Assembly (NCBI RefSeq): GCF_001467825.1
Contig: NZ_LNYK01000003.1
Coordinates: 1-64,000, forward strand
DNA from: Legionella londiniensis
Lineage (GTDB): Bacteria > Pseudomonadota > Gammaproteobacteria > Legionellales > Legionellaceae
Length of the DNA: 64,000 bases
Reading direction: 5' to 3'
Shown here: one piece after another, positions 46,213 through 55,656 of the stretch
Position numbering within the stretch: the first letter of the stretch is position 1
Layout: every line of letters starts with the position of its first letter
Position numbers and translations under genes: made by a program
Notes under the pieces: generated by a model
Seen by the model: only the letters and a program-made list of their open reading frames with translations
Databases searched by the model: none
What the model was told of the DNA's origin: nothing

Positions 46213-48369
46213 TCAGGTTAAATTTGCGTAGGCAAGGACAAGCCATTTACTGCCGTGTCCGGCAAAATGAACCTGCACGCGGGTATGCGCGCCGCTGCCT
46301 TCCACGGCCAAAACTGTACCCTGGCCAAATTTGGCATGAGACACGGTTTGCCCAAGCCTAAAGCCAGCTGCGGCTACTGCCGTTGGCATTCCAAAAGAGG
46401 ATTTTTGGGCTTTTGGCGAATGAAATTGCGCCTTCGGCCGGATTTCATCTAAAAATTCTTCGGGTATTTCGCGTAAAAAACGCGATGGTCTGTGATACTC
46501 TTCGCGACCATATTGGCGGCGAATTTCCGCATAGGTTAAAAAAAGCTTTTCCATGGCGCGCGTCATTCCGACGTAGCACAGCCTGCGCTCTTCTTCAAGA
46601 CGATTTGGTTCATCTACTGACTGCTTGCTGGGGAATAATCCCTCTTCCATGCCTGCTAAAAATACCACCGGGAATTCAAGACCCTTTGCCGCATGCAATG
46701 TCATCAACTGCACACAAGGCTCATAAGCATCAGCCTGCATCTCGCCCGCCTCGAGAGATGCGTGCGCTAAAAAAGAAGTCAGGGTTGAGCGCCCTTCCTC
46801 CATATCCTGTTCATAGCGGAATTGCTTGGCTGCATTAATCAATTCCTGAAGGTTATCTAACTTCGATTCCGACCGGTCACTTTTGCTTTTAGCAAAATAG
46901 GTATATAACCCGCTCTCGTTGATGACCTTGGTGATTTGCTCATCCAGTTCATCATGAGCGGTTTTGGACTGCAAATTTTGAATTAATTCAATAAAACCCT
47001 GCAAAGCATTGCCTGCACGCTGGGCAAGATGTCCCTGCTCCAGAGCAGAAAGCGCTGCCTGCCATAAAGAGCATTGCTTCTCCCTTGCCTGGATACGAAG
47101 CTCATCCATAGTCTTTTCACCAATGCCTCGGGTTGGAAAATTCACTACCCGCTCAAATGACGCATCATCATGGGGGTTTGCCAATAAACGCAGATAAGCG
47201 AGCGCATCTTTAATTTCAGCACGTTCAAAAAATCGTACTCCCCCATATATACGGTAGGCTGTCCCTGAACGCAAAAGTGCTTCTTCAAGCAAACGCGATT
47301 GGGCATTGGAACGGTATAAAATTGCAATATGATCCGGGCTGCGCCCCGCGCTTATTTCCTTAGCGATCCGCTCGCTGATAAAACGGGCTTCTTCCAGTTC
47401 GTTAAATGCGCTGTATAAGACAATCTTTTCTCCCTGAGCGCCCGCTGTCCACAGGTTTTTTCCCATACGGGCCTGATTATTCTCAATTAATGAGTTGGCC
47501 GCCATTAAAATAGTCGCAGTGGAACGGTAGTTCTGCTCAAGCCGAATGATCTCAGCGCACTTGAAATCCCGCGTGAATCGCTGAATATTTTCAATTTTTG
47601 CGCCCCGCCACCCGTAGATGGATTGGTCATCGTCGCCTACTGCCATCACTGACGTATTCTCACCCGCCAGCAAACGAACCCAGGCATATTGAATTGAATT
47701 GGTATCCTGAAACTCATCAACTAAAATCGCTTGAAACCGCTCCTGGTAATGGTGAAGCAACTCGGGATTATCGCGCAACAACTCGTGGCATGAGAGCAAG
47801 AGTTCTGCAAAATCAATCACGCCCGCAGCCTTGCAGGCTGATTCATAGGCCTTGTAAATTTTTAGCAGCGTACGGCTTGGGCCGTACGGCAGAGGATTAA
47901 CATGGTGCGCTCTAAGACCCTCATCTTTTTTCTGATTAATAAATATCTGGGCCTGCTTCACAGGCCATGCTTCAGGATCAAGGTTTAGGGTATTGATGAC
48001 ACGTTTGATGAGTCTTGCCTGATCTTCGCTGTCAAGAATATAAAATTGCTCGGGCAATCCCGCTGTTTCGTAGTGCCTTCGCAAAAAGCGGTGGCATAAT
48101 CCATGAAAAGTTCCTACCCATAAACCGGCTACCGGAGTAGAAAGGAGGTTTCCCAAGCGCGCTTTCATTTCTTGCGCTGCCTTGTTGGTGAACGTTACTG
48201 CCAATATGGCGTGGGGAGAAATTGATTCTTTTTCAATCAGCCAGGCAATGCGATTCACCAGAACACGCGTTTTGCCGCTGCCTGCACCGGCCAGTACCAA
48301 AGAGTTACCCAAAGGCGCTGTGACCGCGAGGCATTGTTGTTCATTAAGACCATCCAACCAACTTGTCAT
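46213..48369 (-). CDS. uvrD: DNA helicase II UvrD
   Basis: A 718-residue superfamily 1A 3'-5' helicase (E. coli 720). Helicase motifs in order: Q motif LNEQQCLAV, Walker A LAGAGSGKTRVL, VTFTNKAA, Walker B LVDEFQDTNSIQY, VGDDDQSIYGWRGA, RLEQNYRST, LMTLHAAKGLEFP and CYVGMTRAMEKL. The C-terminus has the Tudor-like fold GQTVSHAKFGQGTVLAVEG of UvrD. It unwinds DNA in nucleotide excision and mismatch repair. It is alone on its transcript. Confidence 0.95.
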   Translation of the reverse strand: MTSWLDGLNEQQCLAVTAPLGNSLVLAGAGSGKTRVLVNRIAWLIEKESISPHAILAVTFTNKAAQEMKARLGNLLSTPVAGLWVGTFHGLCHRFLRRHYETAGLPEQFYILDSEDQARLIKRVINTLNLDPEAWPVKQAQIFINQKKDEGLRAHHVNPLPYGPSRTLLKIYKAYESACKAAGVIDFAELLLSCHELLRDNPELLHHYQERFQAILVDEFQDTNSIQYAWVRLLAGENTSVMAVGDDDQSIYGWRGAKIENIQRFTRDFKCAEIIRLEQNYRSTATILMAANSLIENNQARMGKNLWTAGAQGEKIVLYSAFNELEEARFISERIAKEISAGRSPDHIAILYRSNAQSRLLEEALLRSGTAYRIYGGVRFFERAEIKDALAYLRLLANPHDDASFERVVNFPTRGIGEKTMDELRIQAREKQCSLWQAALSALEQGHLAQRAGNALQGFIELIQNLQSKTAHDELDEQITKVINESGLYTYFAKSKSDRSESKLDNLQELINAAKQFRYEQDMEEGRSTLTSFLAHASLEAGEMQADAYEPCVQLMTLHAAKGLEFPVVFLAGMEEGLFPSKQSVDEPNRLEEERRLCYVGMTRAMEKLFLTYAEIRRQYGREEYHRPSRFLREIPEEFLDEIRPKAQFHSPKAQKSSFGMPTAVAAAGFRLGQTVSHAKFGQGTVLAVEGSGAHTRVQVHFAGHGSKWLVLAYANLT

Positions 48370-48508
48370 TATTCTTCCAAAAGCTTACATTAACATCAAT
48401 GAGGTGCATTATTATAAATTTAGCAGCCAATTACAAAGTAATTCCAGTGCGGTACGAAGTCGCAGGCAACCCGTACTTTGAAGATAACAAACCAATTTCG
48501 AGCCTATT

Positions 48509-49468
48509 ATGCATACATTATTTCCGGCTATAAAACCTTATAAATGCCATAAATTACCCGTTGATGAACCCCATCTATTATACCTTGAAGAAACAGGGAA
48601 CCCCAAAGGACTCCCCGTTATTGTCTTGCATCCAGGACCTGGAGCCGGCGGCGATACTCATCTTCGCCGCTATTTTGACCCGGAGCATTACCGCATTATT
48701 ATTTTCGACCAGCGCGGATGCGGCCGTTCAACCCCCCATTGCGAAATCCGCAACAACAGCACACAACATCTGTTGGAAGACATTGAAACCATTCGCGAGT
48801 ACCTTGGTTTGGATCGCTTTGTCTTATCAGGCGGAGGCTGGGGATCCCTGTTGGCGTTATTATATGCCGAGCATTATCCGCAATATGTCAAGGCATTGCT
48901 GTTGCATCAGATTTTTCTGGGGCGAAAAGAGGATATAGACTGGTTTTACAAGCATGGCGCCAGTAAGGTTTACCCCGATCACTGGCAGGCATTCCTAAAC
49001 ATTGCCTCCAGGGAAGAACAGAAATCAATTCTTCAATATTACTATCATTGCCTTCAGGGAAATAATGAAATTGCCCGAATGGCCGCGGCAAAAAACTGGG
49101 CTTTATGGCAAGCTCATTGCAGCAGCATCCAGCCGCATCTGAATGTACTTGATCAATACAGCGATCCACATTTTGCCCTTTCCCTTGCGACACTGGAATC
49201 CTACTATATCCAGCACCATTATTTTATCGAAGACAATCAGGTTCTGGCTGATATCCATAAAATCCGTCATATCCCAACCTATCTGATTCACGGCCGCTAT
49301 GATATGGTCTGTCCGCTGACTGGGGCCTGGGCCTTGAATGAAGCACACCCTTCCTCAAACTTGTATATCGTCCGCGATGCCGGCCACTCTGATAGGGAAG
49401 CAGGCATCATTGATGCGATTATTTTGGCCAGTAACGAGATTCTCCGTCAGGATTTGACTGCATGTTAA
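48509..49468 (+). CDS. Prolyl iminopeptidase homologue lacking the catalytic serine
   Basis: The 319-residue protein is clearly a proline iminopeptidase relative by length and by FDQRGCGRSTPH, the lid domain, and the C-terminal HGRYDMVCPLTGAWALNEAHP and DAGHSDRE (catalytic Asp and His present). The nucleophile elbow, normally GGSWGS, is GGGWGS: residue 110 is glycine (codon GGC, one base from the serine codon AGC). The oxyanion-hole HGGPG is changed to HPGPG. Aminopeptidase activity by the normal mechanism is therefore unlikely. The reading frame is intact, so it may have taken another role. dtd overlaps its end by 7 nt. Confidence 0.85.
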   Translation: MHTLFPAIKPYKCHKLPVDEPHLLYLEETGNPKGLPVIVLHPGPGAGGDTHLRRYFDPEHYRIIIFDQRGCGRSTPHCEIRNNSTQHLLEDIETIREYLGLDRFVLSGGGWGSLLALLYAEHYPQYVKALLLHQIFLGRKEDIDWFYKHGASKVYPDHWQAFLNIASREEQKSILQYYYHCLQGNNEIARMAAAKNWALWQAHCSSIQPHLNVLDQYSDPHFALSLATLESYYIQHHYFIEDNQVLADIHKIRHIPTYLIHGRYDMVCPLTGAWALNEAHPSSNLYIVRDAGHSDREAGIIDAIILASNEILRQDLTAC

Positions 49469-49908
49469 CTGTTTTACAACGAGTCAGGCATGCGCATATT
49501 TCCGTCAATGACGAAGAAATCGCGCGCATTAACCAGGGGATTTTGCTGTTATGCGGCTTTGAAAAAGAGGATAACGAGCAAACGCTGCAAAAAATGCTTG
49601 ATAAATGCCTGCATTACCGGATATTTAGCGATCAACATGACAAGATGAACTTAAGCCTTACAGATATCAACGGCGATTTGCTTCTTGTACCGCAATTTAC
49701 CCTGGTTGCAGAGACCAGCCGGGGTTTAAGGCCCAGTTTTTCAAATGGCGCATCTCCCGAGAAAGGCCGCATTTTATTTGAAAAGCTCACATCCCTTGCC
49801 CGAAAAGTTTATCCAAAGAGCGTTTTTGGCCGTTTCGCAGCAGACATGCAAATCACGCTTTGCAACGATGGCCCTGTTACATTTATTCTAAAATTTGAGG
49901 CTCTGTGA
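49462..49908 (+). CDS. dtd: D-aminoacyl-tRNA deacylase
   Basis: This 148-residue protein hydrolyses D-amino acids from misacylated tRNAs. The start MLTVLQRVRHAHISV, RPSFSNGASPEKG, FGRFAADMQ and the C-terminal cross-subunit motif NDGPVTF are those of DTD. The SQxxL motif reads PQFTL, with Pro for Ser. It overlaps the iminopeptidase homologue and is cotranscribed with it. Confidence 0.92.
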   Translation: MLTVLQRVRHAHISVNDEEIARINQGILLLCGFEKEDNEQTLQKMLDKCLHYRIFSDQHDKMNLSLTDINGDLLLVPQFTLVAETSRGLRPSFSNGASPEKGRILFEKLTSLARKVYPKSVFGRFAADMQITLCNDGPVTFILKFEAL

Positions 49909-50033
49909 GATTTCGCTTGCTGGAGGGCAGAAAACCCAACAGAGCCCTGCGAAACCTGGCAAGCCAAGTTTTCAACAGGATAATTGTGGTGTAATATGAA
50001 AAGCTTAACCCAAAGATTAAAGAACAATAAAAA

Positions 50034-50834
50034 ATGCGCTTAATCGTTCCCCTGTTAATTGCAGCAATCAGCCTCATGCTTGCTTCCTGTGCACAAAAGG
50101 GCAGCAATCCCGCTGATCCCTATGAGCCGATTAACCGCAAAATTCATCAGTTCAATTTAGCCTTCGACGCAACCGTCCTGAAGCCTCCTGCTAAATTATA
50201 CAGGGTGATTCTTCCGCCGCAGCTTCGCGCAGGCATTAACAATGCCTATAACAATGTGAACATGCTGCCCACAGTCGCCAATGATCTGCTTCAGGCGGAG
50301 TGGAATGACGCAATCAAAGACACCTGGCGTTTTCTCATCAATTCAACATTTGGCGTTGCCGGTATTTTTGATGTGGCTGCCAGCAACTTTTATCTGCCTC
50401 CTCACAGCAACGATCTGGGCATTACCTTTGCCAAATGGGGAGACAAGCATTCTCCCTATATTGTGATTCCATTTATGGGGCCCAGCACTTTCCGCGATGG
50501 GATGGGGATGATGTTCGATTATGCGCTTTTTACTCCATACCCTTACATCCCTTCTGACAAAGTTGTCTATTCGCTGCTCGGGTTAAGGTATGTCGATTTG
50601 CGCTCGCAAATGCTGGAAACAGATCGATTAATTGGCGAAGCCATTGATCAATATGCATTTATACGGGATGCCTATCTGCAGCATCGCAATTACCTGATTA
50701 CCGGCGAACAGGAAAACAACCTTGGCTCCTTGTATGTGGACGATGACGAAGAGGAAGAGATCAATGATGAAACTCAGTCCGAGTTTCCAATAACCACGGC
50801 CCAAAATGCTGCACGTCGCGCTGCTTCAGCCTGA
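50034..50834 (+). CDS. mlaA: Outer membrane lipid asymmetry lipoprotein MlaA (VacJ)
   Basis: The 266-residue product has a lipobox (LASC, lipidated Cys19) and the MlaA core: NPADPYEPINRKIHQFN, NNVNMLPTVANDLLQ, FLINSTFGVAGIFDVA, LGITFAKWG and YIVIPFMGPST. MlaA sits in the outer membrane with porins and removes mislocalised phospholipids from the outer leaflet. The C-terminal acidic tail (DDDEEEEINDE) is long. No mlaBCDEF genes are adjacent. The start of trmL overlaps its 3' end by 29 nt. Confidence 0.94.
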   Translation: MRLIVPLLIAAISLMLASCAQKGSNPADPYEPINRKIHQFNLAFDATVLKPPAKLYRVILPPQLRAGINNAYNNVNMLPTVANDLLQAEWNDAIKDTWRFLINSTFGVAGIFDVAASNFYLPPHSNDLGITFAKWGDKHSPYIVIPFMGPSTFRDGMGMMFDYALFTPYPYIPSDKVVYSLLGLRYVDLRSQMLETDRLIGEAIDQYAFIRDAYLQHRNYLITGEQENNLGSLYVDDDEEEEINDETQSEFPITTAQNAARRAASA

Positions 50835-51258
50835 AATACCGCCGAATACGGGCAATATCATTCGCCTTTGCGCCAATACCGGTGCAAAGCTTCATTTGAT
50901 CCATCCACTGGGTTTTGAGCTGGATGACAAACGCATGCGAAGAGCGGGGCTCGATTATCATGAATGGGCCAATATGGTTCAGTATAGCAATGTAGACGAG
51001 TTTATCGCCGGGAACCAATCGAGAAGAATTTTTGCCTGCACAACCAAAGCCACAAATAATTACAGCGATATAGCCTATCAAGACGGCGACCTGTTTTTAT
51101 TTGGCCCGGAATCCCGCGGCTTGCCTTCTGACCTGCGCAGCCGGTTTACCGCGATACGCATCCCCATGTTACCGACAAGCCGAAGCCTTAATTTATCAAA
51201 TGCCGTGGCAGTTATTATGTTTGAAGCATGGCGGCAATTGGGATTCAATTTTCCTTAA
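50806..51258 (+). CDS. trmL: tRNA (cytidine(34)-2'-O)-methyltransferase TrmL
   Basis: A 150-residue minimal SPOUT enzyme. Motifs are ALLQPEIPPNTGNIIRLCANTG at the start, HPLGFELDDKRMRRAGLDY, LFLFGPESRGLP, and the knot IPMLPTSRSLNLSNAVAVIMFEAWR. TrmL methylates the wobble 2'-OH of tRNA-Leu isoacceptors. It overlaps mlaA, so translation is probably coupled. Length is normal (E. coli 157). Confidence 0.93.
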   Translation: MLHVALLQPEIPPNTGNIIRLCANTGAKLHLIHPLGFELDDKRMRRAGLDYHEWANMVQYSNVDEFIAGNQSRRIFACTTKATNNYSDIAYQDGDLFLFGPESRGLPSDLRSRFTAIRIPMLPTSRSLNLSNAVAVIMFEAWRQLGFNFP

Positions 51259-51358
51259 TTCTATCATATCGCATGAGGCAAAAGCGGCTATCCAGGAAGC
51301 TGCACTTGTTCTAAAACCCGCATGATGGCCTTGAGCCTGGTCCGGGCTGCGCGGTGAA

Positions 51359-52321
51359 CTATGATTTTATTTTTTGATTCTTCAATGCTGCAAGAGTTCG
51401 CAGAAAATCCCCGGCAATATCGAGGCCGGTTTCCGCTTCTATTTCACGGATACAGGTAGGGCTTGTAACATTAATTTCAGTCAGATAGTCGCCAATGACG
51501 TCAATGCCCACAAAATACAACCCTTTTTCTTGCAGCGCGGGCGCTATTTGCGAGCATAAAAACCGGTCGCGCTCGGTAATTTCGACTACTTTTCCTGTTG
51601 CACCGGCTGCAAGATTGCCACGCAACTCCCCTTTGGCAGGAATCCGCGCTAAAGCATAGGGGACAGGCTTGCCGTCAATCAGTAAAATTCGTTTATCCCC
51701 TGCAGTGTGAATTGCAGGCAAATATTGCTGAGCCATGATGCTGACAGTTTGGCCTTGCGTTAGCACTTCAAGAATCACAGATAAATTTCTGCCATCTTCA
51801 TCAACATGAAAAACAGCTTTCCCTCCCATGCCTTCGAGGGGCTTAAAAATAACCTGTTTTTTGGTTTGCCAAAATTCCCGAAGACGCCTAATATCACGGC
51901 TAACCAACGTATCGGGACAACACTTCGGAAAATTCAGCGTAAAGAATTTTTCATTGGCATCGCGAAGGCCCTGCGGTCTATTGGCAATCAAAACCCCCTC
52001 TTGTTCCGCAAGTTCCAGGGCATAGGTAGCATAGATATATTCCGTATCAAAGGGAGGATCTTTGCGCATCAGGATGATATCGAAGTATGATAAAGGCTTT
52101 ACACCCTGCGATTTGGTTATTGCCCAGGAAGCCTGCCGTTCGTTTGTAATTTCGATGTCATAAACTTCGGCAAAGGCACGCCCCTGCCTGCAGAACATGT
52201 CTTGCTGTGTAAAATAGGTGCACTCCCACCCCAATGCCCTGGCGCTTTTAATCATGGCCACCGTTGAATCCTTATAAGGCTTAATTTTGTGGAGGGGATC
52301 CATTAATATGCTAAGCTTCAT
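51359..52321 (-). CDS. gshB: Glutathione synthetase
   Basis: The 320-residue ATP-grasp protein contains ILMDPLHKIKPYKDSTVAM at its start, LMRKDPPFDTEYIYATY, the ATP loop PLEGMGGKAVFHV and DVIGDYLTEINVTSPTCI with the metal-binding Glu/Asn. It joins gamma-glutamylcysteine to glycine. It overlaps gshA by 11 nt and follows it in one operon, so both steps of glutathione synthesis are encoded together. It converges on trmL. Confidence 0.95.
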   Translation of the reverse strand: MKLSILMDPLHKIKPYKDSTVAMIKSARALGWECTYFTQQDMFCRQGRAFAEVYDIEITNERQASWAITKSQGVKPLSYFDIILMRKDPPFDTEYIYATYALELAEQEGVLIANRPQGLRDANEKFFTLNFPKCCPDTLVSRDIRRLREFWQTKKQVIFKPLEGMGGKAVFHVDEDGRNLSVILEVLTQGQTVSIMAQQYLPAIHTAGDKRILLIDGKPVPYALARIPAKGELRGNLAAGATGKVVEITERDRFLCSQIAPALQEKGLYFVGIDVIGDYLTEINVTSPTCIREIEAETGLDIAGDFLRTLAALKNQKIKS

Positions 52322-53630
52322 TACTCACCTCCGCGTTTGCCGTCCCTAGTGAAGCACGCTCGCGGGCTGCTGCTAGGGCGGCAAGGCGCGCAATCACACC
52401 ATAAGCATAAAATCGATTTGGACAATCCACAACAGCCAAATCTTCCCGGGGCATATTGCACGCCTCGGCAAACGCCAGGGGCTTAAATTGCATGCCGGGA
52501 GAATTGAGATTTTCAGCGATACCCCGACTCTGGTGGATACGGTAAAAACCACCTACCACGTATTGCCCAATCATATACACCACAGGTTCGGCAACCGCGC
52601 CATCAGGCATTGTTTCAAAAGTATAAATGCCCTCCTGAATAATCACTTTATTCACCGCCCGTGAGCCTTTGCTGCTGGCCATCCGGGTACGCTGTTTACG
52701 GTTTAATTTGAGCAATTCCTCCGCGTCATGGATCATCATCACGCTCATACCGTAAGTGCCGTTATCGGCTTTTACTGCGAGGAAAGGTTTTTCATGAATA
52801 CCATATGCGGCATATTTTTCGCGAATTTGTTTTAGTAAATAATCAGCGGCTTCCGCAAGGGCTTCCACTCCCTTCTGGGCCATAAAATCCACTTCGTCAA
52901 TTGCTTTAAAGTATGGATTGATGAGCCAGGGATCCATTTGTACCAAATCAGCGAATTCTTCGGCAACCTTGGCAAAAAACTTAAAATGATTTGACTTCAA
53001 TCTGGATGACCAGCCAAGCTCGGCGGGAGGCTCAATATTTTGCTCAAGACCTTGAAGAACATCCGGTATGCCAGACGAAAGATCATTATTTAAAAGCAAA
53101 AGGCACGGCACAAAGTTCTTCAGTTCAACCCGCTTATCTGTGCGGATCAGGGGCTCAACCAGGATTATTTCACCCTCATCCGATAAAAGCTCAGTCGGAT
53201 TTTGCATGGTTTCATCAAGGCTTCCAATATGGACAACAAACCCTGCCTTGACAAATATGTCGCGCAGTATATTTAAACTTTTTAGATAAAATCGGTTCCT
53301 GGTATGGCTTTCAGGGAGGATAAGGATTTTTGTGCAGGCTTTATTGAATTCACCAATCACTGCTTGAGCTGCCTGAACGCATAACGGCAGAAAATCAGGA
53401 TTCAGATTATTAAACCCTGCTGGAAAAAGATTGGTATCAACCGGCGAAAGTTTAAATCCGGCGTGACGCAAGTCAACCGAAGAAGTAATGAGCGCCGGTG
53501 TTTCCTGCCATTGCCTGCGAAACCACGCTTCAATCTTTGCAACCTGGCTTAAAATGACTTCTTCAACATGGTGCAGCGGTCCAGAATGTGCCGTGGTTAA
53601 GTGCGGAACGGGAATATCAAATTCTTGCAT
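52311..53630 (-). CDS. gshA: Glutamate-cysteine ligase, proteobacterial ATP-grasp type
   Basis: The 439-residue product is not the E. coli GshA type (518 residues) but the smaller proteobacterial form found in several beta- and gammaproteobacteria. Supporting segments are SSVDLRHAGFKLSPVDTNLFPAGFNNL, the nucleotide-binding LAVKADNGTYGMSVMMI and GGFYRIHQSRGIAENLNSPG. It forms gamma-glutamylcysteine, the first step of glutathione synthesis. It is the first gene of gshA-gshB. The call rests on this conserved N-terminal segment and on linkage. Confidence 0.9.
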   Translation of the reverse strand: MQEFDIPVPHLTTAHSGPLHHVEEVILSQVAKIEAWFRRQWQETPALITSSVDLRHAGFKLSPVDTNLFPAGFNNLNPDFLPLCVQAAQAVIGEFNKACTKILILPESHTRNRFYLKSLNILRDIFVKAGFVVHIGSLDETMQNPTELLSDEGEIILVEPLIRTDKRVELKNFVPCLLLLNNDLSSGIPDVLQGLEQNIEPPAELGWSSRLKSNHFKFFAKVAEEFADLVQMDPWLINPYFKAIDEVDFMAQKGVEALAEAADYLLKQIREKYAAYGIHEKPFLAVKADNGTYGMSVMMIHDAEELLKLNRKQRTRMASSKGSRAVNKVIIQEGIYTFETMPDGAVAEPVVYMIGQYVVGGFYRIHQSRGIAENLNSPGMQFKPLAFAEACNMPREDLAVVDCPNRFYAYGVIARLAALAAARERASLGTANAEVSNEA

Positions 53631-53762
53631 CCTGTCTCCAGAAAGATAAATGCCGCGATGTTACCTATATTATAATAAGAATTAAAGTGGAGGCTTTTTT
53701 GTACCCAGGGTAAGATCATATCATTTTGATTAAATAATGTCTTTTTACGCTTGAATTACATT

Positions 53763-53802
53763 AACAGGACGTTATGAATTCAAAACATGGTTTTGTCCTG
53801 TT
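53763..53802. other. Two-part stem-loop upstream of the rhodanese genes
   Basis: AACAGGAC (53763-53770) pairs with GTCCTGTT (53795-53802), and inside it CAAAAC (53781-53786) pairs with GTTTTG (53790-53795) around a 3-nt loop. The structure lies about 80 nt before the small membrane protein gene at 53879. It could be an operator or leader hairpin. Confidence 0.4.
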
Positions 53803-53878
53803 TCCTGCTTGCCGCCCATTGAACCAAATATCTATACATGCTTTAATCTGATGATTTAAAAGCTAAGGACACGGCCGC

Positions 53879-54184
53879 ATGTTACCGGAGCTTGCAGAAC
53901 AATTTAGCGCTCAAATCCAGACGTTTTACTATTTATTGCTATTAATTAACGGCGTATTGCATATTATTTTTGCAGGAGCCGTGGCACGCGATGCCGGTAA
54001 TTTATATAAAATCGGCCAGCGTCCTGCCCTCGTTTCTGCTCCGAGCTGGGCTTTTGCTACTTTAATCGGCGGCGTAATCACAGCGGCAATTTACTGGTTT
54101 ATCCACCATTCCACACTAACGAGACCTTATAACCGAGAGAGGAATTATGAACGAATCCCCGATCAATACGATAAACGTCCATGA
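53879..54184 (+). CDS. Small membrane protein, unknown
   Basis: The 101-residue product has two hydrophobic helices, about residues 13-36 (FYYLLLLINGVLHIIFAGAV) and 55-75 (FATLIGGVITAAIYWFIHH), with a loop rich in Gly/Arg/Pro and a polar C-terminal tail. No family was recognised. It starts after AAGGAC by about 9 nt. Its end overlaps the rhodanese gene by 38 nt in another frame, so coupled translation is likely. Confidence 0.6.
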   Translation: MLPELAEQFSAQIQTFYYLLLLINGVLHIIFAGAVARDAGNLYKIGQRPALVSAPSWAFATLIGGVITAAIYWFIHHSTLTRPYNRERNYERIPDQYDKRP

Positions 54185-54485
54185 ATTAAAAAAACGCTGC
54201 GAAACCGATCCTGATTTGTGCCTGATTGACGTCAGGGAAATCGATGAATGGCAGGAAGTCCATATTCCCGGGGCTCTGCATATCCCGAAAGATCAATTGG
54301 CTGAAAAGATTAAATCACTGATTCCTCGCGATAAAGCCGTATATTTGCATTGCCGAGGCGGCGTTCGCTCGTTGTTTGCCGCCCAATGCTTAATAGAGAT
54401 GGGCTATCAGGAAGTCTACTCAATCGATGGCGGTATTGCCGAATGGGAAATATGCGGCTATCCCGTTGAAAAAAATCAGGACTGA
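54147..54485 (+). CDS. Single-domain rhodanese sulfurtransferase
   Basis: The 112-residue cytosolic protein is one rhodanese domain: LCLIDVREIDEWQEVHIPGALHIP, then the active-site loop HCRGGVRS with the persulfide cysteine, and DGGIAEWEICGYPV. It transfers sulfur between thiosulfate or persulfides and acceptors. AGAGAGGA stands 4 nt before the ATG. It lies upstream of a membrane-anchored rhodanese and secB, an arrangement related to E. coli yibN-grxC-secB-gpsA. Confidence 0.9.
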   Translation: MNESPINTINVHELKKRCETDPDLCLIDVREIDEWQEVHIPGALHIPKDQLAEKIKSLIPRDKAVYLHCRGGVRSLFAAQCLIEMGYQEVYSIDGGIAEWEICGYPVEKNQD

Positions 54486-54576
54486 ACAGCTTGGCGGGCT
54501 TTCCTTGAATTATACTTGCGTAATCGTCACAATCTGGGGATAATTCGCCCAAGATCAACATATTCATCAGCATATT

Positions 54577-55002
54577 ATGGGACAAATCGGGCAATTTATT
54601 ATTAATCACTGGGGGCTTTGGCTTGCGCTTTTGGTTATTCTTGCACTTATTTTGGGCAATGAGCTCCTGGCAAGACGGCATAAGGCACAGGAATTAACTC
54701 CCTCTATGGCCATCGATAAAATAAACCATGAAAATGCCGTCGTCATTGATCTTCGCGATGCTGAATCATTCCGTGCCGGCCATATTATCAATGCTGTATC
54801 ACTAAGCGCCAATGACCTTACCAGTCAACGCATGGACAAATATAAGTCCAAGCCTATTATTTTGGTCTGTGCACGGGGTTTGCAATCGCCCGGTTTGGCA
54901 GCCAGATTGCGCGCTGAGGGTTTTGCCAATCCCATGGTTCTTTCCGGAGGAATGGCTGCCTGGACTGCGGCAAATTTACCGGTTGTGAAAGGAAGAGCCT
55001 AG
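54577..55002 (+). CDS. Membrane-anchored rhodanese-like protein (YibN-like)
   Basis: The 141-residue product has an N-terminal membrane helix (about residues 13-29, WLALLVILALILGNELL) and a rhodanese domain. The domain shows AVVIDLRDAESFRAGHIINA, the active-site loop VCARGLQS with its cysteine, and LSGGMAAWTAANLPVV. Position beside secB and gpsA is the same as E. coli yibN, whose product was linked to membrane protein insertion. The intervening grxC of E. coli is missing. A BIME repeat separates it from secB. Confidence 0.9.
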   Translation: MGQIGQFIINHWGLWLALLVILALILGNELLARRHKAQELTPSMAIDKINHENAVVIDLRDAESFRAGHIINAVSLSANDLTSQRMDKYKSKPIILVCARGLQSPGLAARLRAEGFANPMVLSGGMAAWTAANLPVVKGRA

Positions 55003-55028
55003 GTTCCTTGCGTACTGATGATTTAAAC

Positions 55029-55110
55029 CAAGTAGCCCGGATTAGCGTAGCATAATCCGGGGATGGATTTGAGTGCTCCCGGATTACGCTACGCTAATCC
55101 GGGCTACTTG
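55029..55110. repeat. BIME: two inverted REP hairpins, 82 bp
   Basis: CAAGTAGCCCGGATTAGCG at the left end is repeated in inverse at the right end. The two arms (about 32 nt each) match except for one base and are separated by a loop of about 17 nt. Each arm is itself a hairpin with CCCGGATTA/TAATCCGGG stem and a GTAG head. It lies in the 156-nt gap between the YibN-like gene and secB. Confidence 0.93.
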
Positions 55111-55158
55111 GCTTACAATAAGAATTTTTTTAACTACTTAAGAGGATTGATTACCATT

Positions 55159-55653
55159 ATGGCCGAAGAACAAGAACAAAAACAAAACAATCAAGCGCCT
55201 GAAGCTCATTTTATGATTCAACGCATCTATGTTAAAGATTTATCCTTTGAAACAACCAATGCCCCTGCAATCTTTCAGCAACGCTGGGAGCCTGAGTTAT
55301 CGCTTGATGTCAACACACAGCACGCGCTTTTGGAAGAAAATGTGTATGAGGTTGTCTTATCCATTACGGCAACGGTCAAAAATCAAAAAAACACGGCATT
55401 TCTGGTTGAAGTCCATCAGGCAGGCATTTTCACCATTCAAGGCGCTCCCAAAGATCAGCTGGATCATCTATTAGGCAGCTTCTGTCCAAGTATTCTGTTT
55501 CCTTATGCCCGCGAAGCGATTACGACGGAAGTGGTGCGCGGCAGCTTCCCGCAGCTGGTTTTAGCGCCCATCAATTTTGATGCGCTCTATCTGCAGCAAA
55601 AAGAGGAGCAAAAAAAAGCTGAAGCCTCCAAGCAATCAGAGCAAACACATTAA
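55159..55653 (+). CDS. secB: Protein-export chaperone SecB
   Basis: From ATG 55159 the product has 164 residues. An in-frame extension to 55063 would begin inside the BIME and is rejected. SecB features are [64 protein letters not shown], and [25 protein letters not shown]. The tetramer holds preproteins unfolded for SecA. It ends 3 nt before gpsA. The acidic, Gln-rich first residues (EEQEQKQNN) are typical. Confidence 0.96.
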   Translation: MAEEQEQKQNNQAPEAHFMIQRIYVKDLSFETTNAPAIFQQRWEPELSLDVNTQHALLEENVYEVVLSITATVKNQKNTAFLVEVHQAGIFTIQGAPKDQLDHLLGSFCPSILFPYAREAITTEVVRGSFPQLVLAPINFDALYLQQKEEQKKAEASKQSEQTH

Positions 55654-55656
55654 ACC

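Noticed and set aside
55063-55158. N-terminal extension of SecB
   Set aside because: The extra codons come from the BIME and the linker; the ATG at 55159 gives the normal SecB start.
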